Positions 53,850 through 62,939 of a DNA stretch of 64,000 nt are shown in pieces. The notes beneath the pieces were generated by a model. That model was not told where the DNA came from. It was given only the letters and a program-made list of their open reading frames with translations, and made no database searches. A program made the position numbers and the translations under genes. The DNA is from Pedobacter panaciterrae. Its GTDB lineage: Bacteria > Bacteroidota > Bacteroidia > Sphingobacteriales > Sphingobacteriaceae. The stretch covers positions 186,001 through 250,000 of the forward strand of contig NZ_LGEL01000011.1 in assembly GCF_001636695.1 (NCBI RefSeq). The letters run 5' to 3'. The stretch's first letter is position 1. Every line of letters begins with the position of its first letter.

Positions 53850-54998
53850 TTAAAGCGCCTTTAAGTACAGTTGTTTAAAATCTTCCCGGCTTACCGGCTT
53901 AGGATTATTTGGATGCGCAAAATCGGCAAAGGCAAGATCTGCAAGTGTTTCGATATGCTCTGGTTTTACACCAATATCTTTTAAATGATGCGGGATATTT
54001 ACTTTTGTATTCAGCTCAAAAAGATATTCCACCACTGCTTCGCCTGTTTCTTGTTTCAACTCTAACGTTCTCGCTATTCTGCGGAATTTATCTTCAAACC
54101 CGGCAATATTAAATTCCATTCCATAAGGAATATTTACTGCATTGGCCAGGCCATGATGCGTATCTAGCAGGGATGAAAGTGGGTGCGCAAGAGAATGTAC
54201 TACGCCTAACCCCTTTTGAAAAGCAATTGCCCCCATCATAGAGGCCATCAGCATTTTGCTTCTGCTTTCCAGATCTGGTTTGTTTGTTGCTTTTTCCAGG
54301 GAATCTTTTATCAATGAAATGCCCTCAAGTGCTATTCCATCACACAAAGGATGTGGATTTTTTGCCAGAAATGCTTCCATATTATGGGTAAGTGCATCCA
54401 TACCTGTTGCGGCAGTAACAAATGCTGGCAGGTCCATGGTAAGCACCGGATCAGCAAATACGATCTGTGCCATCAGCTTTGGAGAGAACAGGATCTTTTT
54501 TTGATGGGTTTCATCATCGGCAATAATAGCGCTTCTGCCTACTTCGCTTCCGGTTCCGGAAGTAGTTGGAATGGTTATAAAATGAGGAACATCATTAGTT
54601 ACATAAACATCACCCCCAATGAGATCATCGTATTTAAACAGATCCTCACGGTGATTTACCCTTAACACAATTGCCCTGGCCACATCTAGTGCCGCACCGC
54701 CACCAATACCTATAATACTGTCTCTGGAAGTATCATCCCAAACATCGCCCCCTTTGTATACATCGCTTTTTACAGGATTTTTGTGAATATCATTAAATAC
54801 TTCTACTGAAATATTATGAGCCTGCAGATCGGCTACAATAGCTTTAAAAAATGGCAATGAAGCTATGGTAGGATCGGTAACGATCATTGGTCGCTTTAAT
54901 CCATTCTTTTGTAGATAGGCGGGCAATTCCTTTACAGCTCCGGCTCCAAAACGAATGGTGGTTGGGAAATTATACTGATATACTTTATCGAATGTCAT
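53850..54998 (-). CDS. Iron-type alcohol dehydrogenase
   Basis: 382 residues, the family length. NAD-binding GGGAALDVARAIV, TTSGTGSEVGRSAI, the metal ligands in GMDALTHNMEAFLA and GVVHSLAHPLSSLLDTHHG are in order. In this operon it stands where the FAD oxidase PuuB would be in the putrescine route. It would oxidise the alcohol end of a gamma-glutamylated amino alcohol to the aldehyde. Confidence 0.9.
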   Translation of the reverse strand: MTFDKVYQYNFPTTIRFGAGAVKELPAYLQKNGLKRPMIVTDPTIASLPFFKAIVADLQAHNISVEVFNDIHKNPVKSDVYKGGDVWDDTSRDSIIGIGGGAALDVARAIVLRVNHREDLFKYDDLIGGDVYVTNDVPHFITIPTTSGTGSEVGRSAIIADDETHQKKILFSPKLMAQIVFADPVLTMDLPAFVTAATGMDALTHNMEAFLAKNPHPLCDGIALEGISLIKDSLEKATNKPDLESRSKMLMASMMGAIAFQKGLGVVHSLAHPLSSLLDTHHGLANAVNIPYGMEFNIAGFEDKFRRIARTLELKQETGEAVVEYLFELNTKVNIPHHLKDIGVKPEHIETLADLAFADFAHPNNPKPVSREDFKQLYLKAL

Positions 54999-55030
54999 AT
55001 ATATGATTACTTATTAATTAATGCCTGAGG

Positions 55031-56389
55031 TTAAATAATTTCAAAGTAGCGCTTAAGCTCCCAGTCTGTTACTACTTTGGCATATTGTTTCCATTCCCAC
55101 TCTCTTGTTAACGTAAAATGCTCAACAAACTGATCTCCAAACAGCTCTTTTGCCACTGCAGATTGCTTCATTTTTTGAGTAGCTTCATAAAGGTTGGCAG
55201 GTAATATGCCATTTGAAAGGTCCCTGTAACCATTTCCTTCGGTAGCTTCTTTTAACAGTTTCATTTTGTTTTTAACGCCATATAAACCCGCAGCAAGGCA
55301 GGCTGCCAAAGCCAGATATGGATTAGTATCAGAACCTACCACTCTTGTTTCTAAACGTGTTGCTTTGGCATTACATGGCAATGCCCTTAAGGCTACCGTC
55401 CTGTTATCGATACCCCAGGTTAAGGTAGTTGGAGCCCAGGCTCCTTCAACCAATCGTTTATAACTGTTAATGGTTGGTGCAATCATAGGTAATATTTGCG
55501 GCAAACAATGTAATTGGCCCGCTATATAGCTTTTCATCAGATCACTCATCTTATGCTGATCTTTTTCATCATAAAACAGGTTGTGTTTCGAATCTTTATC
55601 CCACAAACTTTGGTGTACATGTCCGCTGCAGCCAGGAAGGGTTTCAGTGATCTTTGCCATAAAGGTAGCCATAACGCCATGCTTATAGGCAATCTCTTTT
55701 ACCGCAGTTTTAAACAGCACAGCCTGATCTGCTGCCTGCAGAACAGGTGCGTATTTAATGGCGGCTTCATAAACTCCCGGTCCGGTTTCTGTGTGCAGCC
55801 CCTCAATAGGTATTCCAAATTTGGAGAGCAGATCAAAAAGATCTGTCATGTATTCATTTTTTAAGGTACTCCGTAAAATGGAGTAACCAAACATTCCCGG
55901 GGTTAAAGGTGTAAGGTTTTGATAACCTTTTTGATGTGCCGTTTCTGGTGTTTCGGCAAAATTGAACCATTCAAATTCCTGTGAGAAATAGGGCAAAAAG
56001 CCACTTTGTTCTGTATCTGCCAATACCTTGCGCAGTAATTGCCGCGGACAGGTATACCCTGGCGTTTCATTGTCGTCTACAAAATCTCCCAGGAAAAAAG
56101 GAATATCATTTTCCCAGGGTATTTTCCGGAAGGTGCTTAGATCAAGCTTTACCATCGCATCCGGATAACCGGTATGCCAGCCGGTAAATTTCGCATTATC
56201 GTAAGCCACATCGCCCATATCCCACCCGAAAGTAACGTCGCAAAACCCTAACCTTCCTTCTGCTACAGAGCTAAACTTCTCTGCAGAGATGTATTTACCC
56301 CTTAAAACGCCATCAATATCGGCAACGGCTAGTTTTACTTTTCCTGACGGATGCTGTTTTACATATGCTAATATTTCTTGTGTTGTCAT
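55031..56389 (-). CDS. Glutamine-synthetase-like gamma-glutamyl-amine ligase
   Basis: 452 residues. Glutamine-synthetase fold with AVADIDGVLRGKYI in the N-terminal beta-grasp, GCSGHVHQSLWD (ATP/glutamate site), and NSYKRLVEGAWAPTT followed by WGIDNRTVALR. The changes from glutamine synthetase itself (e.g. no adenylylation Tyr loop seen) fit the PuuA/GlnA4/IpuC group, which joins glutamate to an amine or amino alcohol with ATP. It overlaps the permease gene by 4 bases (ATGA). Confidence 0.9.
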   Translation of the reverse strand: MTTQEILAYVKQHPSGKVKLAVADIDGVLRGKYISAEKFSSVAEGRLGFCDVTFGWDMGDVAYDNAKFTGWHTGYPDAMVKLDLSTFRKIPWENDIPFFLGDFVDDNETPGYTCPRQLLRKVLADTEQSGFLPYFSQEFEWFNFAETPETAHQKGYQNLTPLTPGMFGYSILRSTLKNEYMTDLFDLLSKFGIPIEGLHTETGPGVYEAAIKYAPVLQAADQAVLFKTAVKEIAYKHGVMATFMAKITETLPGCSGHVHQSLWDKDSKHNLFYDEKDQHKMSDLMKSYIAGQLHCLPQILPMIAPTINSYKRLVEGAWAPTTLTWGIDNRTVALRALPCNAKATRLETRVVGSDTNPYLALAACLAAGLYGVKNKMKLLKEATEGNGYRDLSNGILPANLYEATQKMKQSAVAKELFGDQFVEHFTLTREWEWKQYAKVVTDWELKRYFEII

Positions 56390-57702
56390 GCATTAGATGG
56401 TTTAAAGATTCTGTACAGCAAAAAGGTTACGATCAGTATGGAGAAATAGATAAGTCCTAGTTTAGGATTGAAAATAAACATGGCAATAATAGAGCCCGTT
56501 GCAATAATAAGCGATATAATTGGAAATGCCGGATAAAAAGGAGCCCGAAAGGGCCTTGGCAGATCGGGTTCGCGCTTTCTAAGTATAACAATGGAAATCA
56601 TGGAAATGATGTACAATGTAAGCGCTCCAAAAACGGAGACGATGATGATCTCTGATGTTTTACCTGAAAGCAAAGCCAGAATACCGATGACCATGTTTCC
56701 AATTAGCGCATTTGCCGGGGTATGGAAACGTGGTGATATTTTGCCCAGAAATGATGGGATATTGTGTACTCTGCCCATTTCATATGTTGATCTTCCGGCA
56801 GCAAGTATGAGTCCATGAAAAGAAGCAATCAACCCAAACAAGCCTACAGTAATCAGTAAATGGTACATAAGGTGATTACTTCCTGTTATTTTTGCAAGGG
56901 CTAAAGGAAGCGGAGAATCTGATGTTTCTCCGCTTATTCCATTTTTATAAACTATTGCTTCCCAGCCGGCAATGCCGGTGGCTGCAATAAATATTAATAT
57001 ACATAGTATTGCCAGTGTGAAGATGGCCCAACCAAAGCCTTTACTAATGTCTTTTTGTGGGTTCTTGGTCTCTTCGGCCACATTGGCAATTCCCTCTATA
57101 CCCAGAAAGAACCAGATGGCAAACGGAATGGCTGCAAATACCCCTCCCCATCCATTGGGCATTGCATTGCGGGTAAGGTTTGCTACTTCGAATTTCGGCA
57201 GTGCAATACCTGAGAATAAAAGCAGTTCTCCTACCGCAAGCACAGTAATGATAACCTCAAACGAGGCCGCTGCTTTTACACCATACACATTGAGCCCGGT
57301 AAACACAAAATAGATGGCGACTGCACTGGTTAGTATGGGCACTTGTGGGAAAAATGCATTGAAATACGCACCGATTGCAAATGCAATGGCCGGAGGAGCA
57401 AGTATAAATTCTACAATCTGAGCAATACCCGCAATAAAGCCAATATTTTTACCCATCGCTTTGTTTGCGTAATCAAATACTCCACCTGCCTTAGGTATGG
57501 CACAGGCAAGCTCCGCATAGCTGAATGTAAAGGTTACATACATTACCATGATTACTATTGTAGCTATGGCCATCCCTCCTGTACCACCTTTCTCGAGGCC
57601 CAGGTTCCATCCAAAATACATACCCGAAATGACATACCCTACTCCAAGCCCCCAGAGCATAAACGGGGTGAGCGTTTTTTTTAAACCTTTGTTTTCTGTC
57701 AT
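56386..57702 (-). CDS. APC-family permease, ethanolamine-permease type
   Basis: 438 residues, about 12 membrane helices. WGLGVGYVISGMYFGWNLGL at helix 1 and FSYAELACAIPKAGGVFDYA are close to proteobacterial ethanolamine permeases (TIGR00908 group); the family usually carries ethanolamine with protons. It is the first gene of the five-gene operon and the best clue to the substrate. Other amines are possible. Confidence 0.88.
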   Translation of the reverse strand: MTENKGLKKTLTPFMLWGLGVGYVISGMYFGWNLGLEKGGTGGMAIATIVIMVMYVTFTFSYAELACAIPKAGGVFDYANKAMGKNIGFIAGIAQIVEFILAPPAIAFAIGAYFNAFFPQVPILTSAVAIYFVFTGLNVYGVKAAASFEVIITVLAVGELLLFSGIALPKFEVANLTRNAMPNGWGGVFAAIPFAIWFFLGIEGIANVAEETKNPQKDISKGFGWAIFTLAILCILIFIAATGIAGWEAIVYKNGISGETSDSPLPLALAKITGSNHLMYHLLITVGLFGLIASFHGLILAAGRSTYEMGRVHNIPSFLGKISPRFHTPANALIGNMVIGILALLSGKTSEIIIVSVFGALTLYIISMISIVILRKREPDLPRPFRAPFYPAFPIISLIIATGSIIAMFIFNPKLGLIYFSILIVTFLLYRIFKPSNA

Positions 57703-57743
57703 TTGATGATTTCGGTTACATGATTATAAATATAAGATAATTA

Positions 57744-59306
57744 CTACTTTAACAACCACATTTGCTGATTTACATCATCACTTCCTCCATATTGGCTTTG
57801 AATAGCTGAGGATACATTATCCGAATTATAATCCAATTCATCAGACGGGTACAACCAGCGTAAAGGAAACTTTGTAGATGGGGTATTCAGGTTAGTGGTA
57901 GAATTAAGGATGAACTTAGGGTAACCAGTTCTTCTGTTCTCGAACCAGCCTAAATATTTGCTGCCCTGTAAGTAATTGGCAAGGTACTTTTGAGTAATAA
58001 CCTTTTCAATTTGCTGTTCATTAGATCCGGTTAAGGCAACACCCGAAGACAATGGATATGCTGATATATAGGCATCATCCATCTTCACGTTATGGTTATA
58101 ATCTATTAAATCCGGAGTATATGCTACTACAAATTTCATAGAACTGCTAATACCTTCAGCATAATAACTTTGTGCTGCCGTTCCACTAATCCACCCCCTT
58201 ATAGTTGCTTCAGCTAACACAAACTGCAAGTCCCAATAACTAAAAACACTTACCGGTTCAGCATTTACCAGCTGTACATACCTATTGTTAATATCAGAGT
58301 AATCTTTACCTACACGCATAGTCTGTAACGCAGAGAATGCATTTGAAGGTTCCGCACCTATATAGGCATTGTAATCGCTTTGGGTAAGTCCGGCAGTAAT
58401 TTTTACAGGAGACGGCTTAGCAAAATAAAATAATCGCTTATCCTTTAATTCCTTTAACGGGTCTATTAAGTTTGTAGAAAGCATGGTATAATTAGACTTT
58501 ACAAACGAGTTACCGGAACCCGCCGGCACATCTGACCATGGATAGTTCTGACCGGCAGTATTGTTATATGCTAAGGCAAAATTATCGTCGTAGTTTCTCA
58601 TTAAAGGTCTATTTGCAACAATTTCCTTAAACCTCTCTATTACTTTAAGATCCGCATCAGCAGTCTTTTTATAAAGATTGATCAATACATGCAACTCAAA
58701 GCTATTAACCAATCGGCGCCATTTATCAACTTTACCTCCATAAATAGGATCTCCGGCAAAATCAACACCGGTTGAAAACAATTGATTTGCCTGGTCCAAT
58801 TCATTCAAAACACCTAAAAATACAGCTTTCTGAGTATCGTATTTAGGTTTTAACGTATTGTCAGATTCCCCTTTCACCGCCTCAGAATAAGGAATATCCC
58901 CAACCTGCATACTGGTCATAAAAAATTGCCATGCTCTTATAAAATGGCCCAAGCCTTCGTAAGAATTTTTTAGCTCCGGACTGGTTGCATAGCCTACCAT
59001 TGGCGATACATTGCGCAGAAGTGTAATTCTTGAGAAACTAGTTCTTCCTAGCTTATTGTATTGATTATTTTCCTGGCCTTCTCCCCAGGTTAGGTACTTA
59101 CTCAGTAAAAACGACTGCATAAAGCCTTTGGTAGATTCGATATCCCCTTTTGTTATTTGAAGGATCATACTGGTAGCCAATAGGGCTGAGTTAACCTGAG
59201 TGGTTTTATTTGGGTCTGTATTAATATCATCATACTTTGTACACCCATTGCTTATCATTGTCAATACTGGCAACAATAACATATATTTTAGAAACTTGCT
59301 TTTCAT
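57744..59306 (-). CDS. SusD/RagB-like lipoprotein (locus 2)
   Basis: 520 residues; lipoprotein Cys22 (MISNGC) followed by TKYDDINTDPNK, like the SusD of locus 1 (SusD-like group 2). The partner SusC lies 27 bases upstream. No glycan enzymes follow; the next genes on the same strand are the ethanolamine-type operon, so the substrate may not be a polysaccharide. Confidence 0.93.
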   Translation of the reverse strand: MKSKFLKYMLLLPVLTMISNGCTKYDDINTDPNKTTQVNSALLATSMILQITKGDIESTKGFMQSFLLSKYLTWGEGQENNQYNKLGRTSFSRITLLRNVSPMVGYATSPELKNSYEGLGHFIRAWQFFMTSMQVGDIPYSEAVKGESDNTLKPKYDTQKAVFLGVLNELDQANQLFSTGVDFAGDPIYGGKVDKWRRLVNSFELHVLINLYKKTADADLKVIERFKEIVANRPLMRNYDDNFALAYNNTAGQNYPWSDVPAGSGNSFVKSNYTMLSTNLIDPLKELKDKRLFYFAKPSPVKITAGLTQSDYNAYIGAEPSNAFSALQTMRVGKDYSDINNRYVQLVNAEPVSVFSYWDLQFVLAEATIRGWISGTAAQSYYAEGISSSMKFVVAYTPDLIDYNHNVKMDDAYISAYPLSSGVALTGSNEQQIEKVITQKYLANYLQGSKYLGWFENRRTGYPKFILNSTTNLNTPSTKFPLRWLYPSDELDYNSDNVSSAIQSQYGGSDDVNQQMWLLK

Positions 59307-59333
59307 GAAAATTTTCTTTTAAGAATCGTTTAA

Positions 59334-62300
59334 TTAAAATCCAACTTTAAGATTAAAGCCAACCATACGCTGAGATGGCGAATTCAGGTTTTCATTGTCC
59401 AGATCAGGATCTGAATATTTAAAATTTGTCCACAAGAACAAATTTTGTCCGGTTAAAGACAACGAAGCCCGCTTAACGCCTAACTTATTTACAAATTTTA
59501 CAGGAACACTATAACCCAATGACAGTTCTCTCAGTTTGATGAAGGATTCTTTCTGGATCCCCATATCACCACCTCTATAATTTTGAGCAAAATCCTGATA
59601 GCCTACCTGCACATCATTTTTAGCATACTTTCTGGTGTCGCTGGTAATATTTCCATATTTATCGTAAGTCACTTCTCCTGAAATAATCTTAACTCCATTA
59701 CCAACGTAGTTATTGAGTCCGTTTACGACCTGATCATACCGATATTGATTATCGGATTCGGGATTGGTGCCGGTATCCCACATCTTGTCGTATACATAGT
59801 TATACATTAGTCCGCCTATCCTTCCGTCTATGTTTATCCCCAGCATCCAGTTTTTATAATTAAAGTTATTGATAAAGCCAAAGCTGAAATCCGGCTCGCC
59901 ATATCCATACTTTTTATTATAATCACTCTCTACAGGATAGCCATTATTATAGATCACATTGCCCGATGGATCTGTTAACCAATAAGAACTCAGATAAGTG
60001 TCTAAACGCTGGCCTTTTTTTACCCATGGATTATCAGCAGAATAAATTGGATCCAGATTATCGTAATAACGATGTTGGGTAGACCAATTGATGATGGAAC
60101 GCCACTCAAAATTGTTGTTTTTGATAACTGAACCATCCAGCGTGATCTCTATACCTCTTCTGGTATAAGTCTCCAATGAATTAACAATAGCCCTGGTAAA
60201 TCCTGATGAACTTGGAAGAAATGCAGTATTGCCATTATTCTTTAAATCAGTTTGTCTGTTGTAATAGTACTTATTAAAATAAGCCACATCTAAATGAAGA
60301 CGTTTCTTAAACATGTAAGCTGATGTTCCAACTTCCCATGTACGCTGAGAGCTTGGAAGAAGTCCCTGACCAATCAAATAATCTGGATAATTTGCAGAAT
60401 TAAGGGTATTCCATGCAGACGAGGTTGTACTATACCCCAGATTAGTAGCATAAGGATCGAAAGGCGTTTTAAAGACTGCGAATGATCCTCTAATCTTAAA
60501 CATATCGATCACTTCGGGCATTTTCATTAATTCTGAAACCACCACGCTGGATCCAATAGAAGGATAAAAATAAGCTCTTGAAGATGAAGGCTGGGTAGAA
60601 CTCCAGTCATTCCTTCCCGTAAAATCTAAAAATATAGCATCATTCCAACCAACTGCTGCCCTTCCATAAAGACTGTTTATTAATTTTGAGTTGTAATTAG
60701 GGTTAACCGAAACAGGCTCTACTGAACCTTTTAAAGAGTAAAAGGTAGGTGATATTAAACCACCCTTAGTTCCTGCTAATAAACTTTCTGCTACCTGATA
60801 AAACAAAGTTCCACCGGCAAGCGCTTCAAAAGACCACTTACTAACCTTTTTATTGAAAGTTAAAATCAAGTCATCGTTTGTGCTATAGCCCCATGAATTA
60901 TAAATACGGTATAAACCTTTAGCATCCCATCCCCCCAAACCGTTATCCCCACCTCTGGTAGAAAAAATGTTTGCTGTTGGATTACTCATTGTTTCTTTAT
61001 TGCTGTAATTATCATAGCCTAACCGCAGCATCAGATTAAAATCACTATTAAATTTATAATTTGCTGTTACGCTTGCATTCATGGTATTATTAGTAATCCC
61101 ATCAAGCTTCTCATAGGCAATAAGATAAGGATTATCATACCAGTTGGTATACATCCAATTTTGAGTTTGATTAGGCACCTTCCAGTAGTCTTTATAATCT
61201 CTGATGTCATACTCTGTACCTGTCCACATAATTAACTGATACAAATAACCCTGAGCGCCATACCCACCGCCCCATACCTGGGGTGCAGTTCTACGGCTTA
61301 TACCTAAGCGGCTTTCAATTTTAAACTTGTCATTAACTATAATCTCTCCCCCCGCATTAAGATTAAGCATATTCAGCTTCTGATTAGGAAACTGCCCTTT
61401 ATTATAAATATGGTTTAATCCTATTTTAAAACTTCCATTTTCTCCTGATTGTGCAATAGTGATATTATTATTGGCAATAATGCCTGTACTCATGAAGTTC
61501 TTAAGGTTGTCTTTCCCTATAGATAGTAATGGCCTATTTTCCTCAAATTGCTTTGTTACCGGATTCCAATCTGTGGCTGTATTGCCTGCATTCAATCTGG
61601 GTCCCCATACATAATCATTGTCAATCTCACCATTTTGACCCCTGCCGTAAGAGCTCTGAACCTTGGGTATTGCTAAGTATCCCAATTGCAACATCGTATT
61701 GCTGTTTAGATCAACCGAAACTCCTTTTCCTTCACTTCCTTTCTTCGTTGTAATTAAGAAAACCCCACCGGAAGCCCGGGATCCATACAATGCTGATGCT
61801 GTTGGCCCCTTCAAAACATCCATACTTTCAATATCATCAGTTGGAATATCGCGCAGAGTTAAATTATTATAGGGTACACCATCTACAACAAGTAAAGCAG
61901 GTTCACCCCTCAGCTCAATGGTTGGCCTGGCATTAAACTCTGTGGAGTTCTTTACAACCAGCCCGGCTACACGGCCAGTAAGCGATGTACCTACATCCAC
62001 TCCTTTTACTGTTTGAAGTTCTTTACCACTTACCCTTTGTACAGCATAGCCCAAAGATTTTTCCTGTCTTTTTACACCCAGGGCAGTTACAACTACTTCA
62101 GATAGTTCCTGATCATTAATATCAAGTACTATATTTAAGCTGGTTACACCCGCCGGCACCATAACTTCTTTGGTGAGGTAACCGATGTATTTTACAACAA
62201 GTATATCTCCTTCATTTGCGCTAATACTAAATTCTCCGGTTGAACTTGAAGAGGTGCCGGCATTATTACCCTTAATCTGTATAGAGGCGCCCGGTAAAGG

Positions 62301-62744
62301 ATTGCCATCCTTATCAACTACTTTTCCCTTTATATTAATCATAGAAAAAATATTGTTCATAGACCATCCTATTTCAAGCCTATCTTTTCTTTTGATTACG
62401 ATCATTTTATCAACAATCAGATAAGAAAATGGCCGATCCTTAAAGATCTGGTCAAGCGCTTCTTCAATACTGACATCCTTAAATGCAACGCTGATCTTTC
62501 CCTGCTGTTTTATAGATCTGTTATTGTAAAAAAAGGTATAACCACTTTGAGCCTTTATGTGTTCAAACAGGTTATTGAAAGTGCTGTTTTTTTCAACAAG
62601 GGTAATCTTCTGCGAGAACCCTTCTGCAGAGACCTGGAGGCAACCAATGATTAGTAATATAACTGTTAATTTCATTGCCAATAAATTCGTTGATGAGAGA
62701 AGCCACCTCGTAAAAGGGACTTTCCTGCATAGATTTAAATTCAT
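59334..62744 (-). CDS. SusC-like TonB-dependent transducer with STN domain (locus 2)
   Basis: 1136 residues. Signal (ending SAEGFSQ), STN domain (about 45-125; FNNLFEHIKAQSGYTFFYN ... SIEEALDQIF), carboxypeptidase-regulatory-like domain (about 140-215), SusC box LSEVVVTALGVKRQ, plug with ALLVVDGVPYN, and barrel ending FNLKVGF. The STN domain contacts the FecR anti-sigma factor encoded upstream, the arrangement by which ligand uptake signals to an ECF sigma factor. Confidence 0.95.
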   Translation of the reverse strand: MNLNLCRKVPFTRWLLSSTNLLAMKLTVILLIIGCLQVSAEGFSQKITLVEKNSTFNNLFEHIKAQSGYTFFYNNRSIKQQGKISVAFKDVSIEEALDQIFKDRPFSYLIVDKMIVIKRKDRLEIGWSMNNIFSMINIKGKVVDKDGNPLPGASIQIKGNNAGTSSSSTGEFSISANEGDILVVKYIGYLTKEVMVPAGVTSLNIVLDINDQELSEVVVTALGVKRQEKSLGYAVQRVSGKELQTVKGVDVGTSLTGRVAGLVVKNSTEFNARPTIELRGEPALLVVDGVPYNNLTLRDIPTDDIESMDVLKGPTASALYGSRASGGVFLITTKKGSEGKGVSVDLNSNTMLQLGYLAIPKVQSSYGRGQNGEIDNDYVWGPRLNAGNTATDWNPVTKQFEENRPLLSIGKDNLKNFMSTGIIANNNITIAQSGENGSFKIGLNHIYNKGQFPNQKLNMLNLNAGGEIIVNDKFKIESRLGISRRTAPQVWGGGYGAQGYLYQLIMWTGTEYDIRDYKDYWKVPNQTQNWMYTNWYDNPYLIAYEKLDGITNNTMNASVTANYKFNSDFNLMLRLGYDNYSNKETMSNPTANIFSTRGGDNGLGGWDAKGLYRIYNSWGYSTNDDLILTFNKKVSKWSFEALAGGTLFYQVAESLLAGTKGGLISPTFYSLKGSVEPVSVNPNYNSKLINSLYGRAAVGWNDAIFLDFTGRNDWSSTQPSSSRAYFYPSIGSSVVVSELMKMPEVIDMFKIRGSFAVFKTPFDPYATNLGYSTTSSAWNTLNSANYPDYLIGQGLLPSSQRTWEVGTSAYMFKKRLHLDVAYFNKYYYNRQTDLKNNGNTAFLPSSSGFTRAIVNSLETYTRRGIEITLDGSVIKNNNFEWRSIINWSTQHRYYDNLDPIYSADNPWVKKGQRLDTYLSSYWLTDPSGNVIYNNGYPVESDYNKKYGYGEPDFSFGFINNFNYKNWMLGINIDGRIGGLMYNYVYDKMWDTGTNPESDNQYRYDQVVNGLNNYVGNGVKIISGEVTYDKYGNITSDTRKYAKNDVQVGYQDFAQNYRGGDMGIQKESFIKLRELSLGYSVPVKFVNKLGVKRASLSLTGQNLFLWTNFKYSDPDLDNENLNSPSQRMVGFNLKVGF

Positions 62745-62839
62745 ACTTTTGAATGTTTTGGTTTATACATTAATTATTTAAACAAGGTATTTTTTGGGAT
62801 CAACCTGAACATTATGTTCATTCTAATTGGATGGACAAG

Positions 62840-62866
62840 CCGGATCCTGTTGCAACCAGGGTCCGG
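62840..62866. other. Hairpin between the FecR and susC genes
   Basis: CCGGATCC pairs with GGGTCCGG (one G-T pair) around an 11-base loop; on the plus strand it is followed by six Ts. No plus-strand gene precedes it, so as a terminator it would only stop antisense reads. On the minus strand it lies in the gap after the FecR stop codon and may partly shield susC from FecR-operon transcription. Confidence 0.4.
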
Positions 62867-62939
62867 TTTTTCCTTCGAAAAAGATCTGTGGCTTTTGTAT
62901 TTATATTCTCATATGCAAATGATTTAGGTTTATACTATT

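Noticed and set aside
51756-57702. Classical Puu putrescine pathway
   Set aside because: Ligase, hydrolase and aldehyde dehydrogenase would fit, but there is an iron alcohol dehydrogenase instead of the PuuB oxidase, and the permease is of ethanolamine type.
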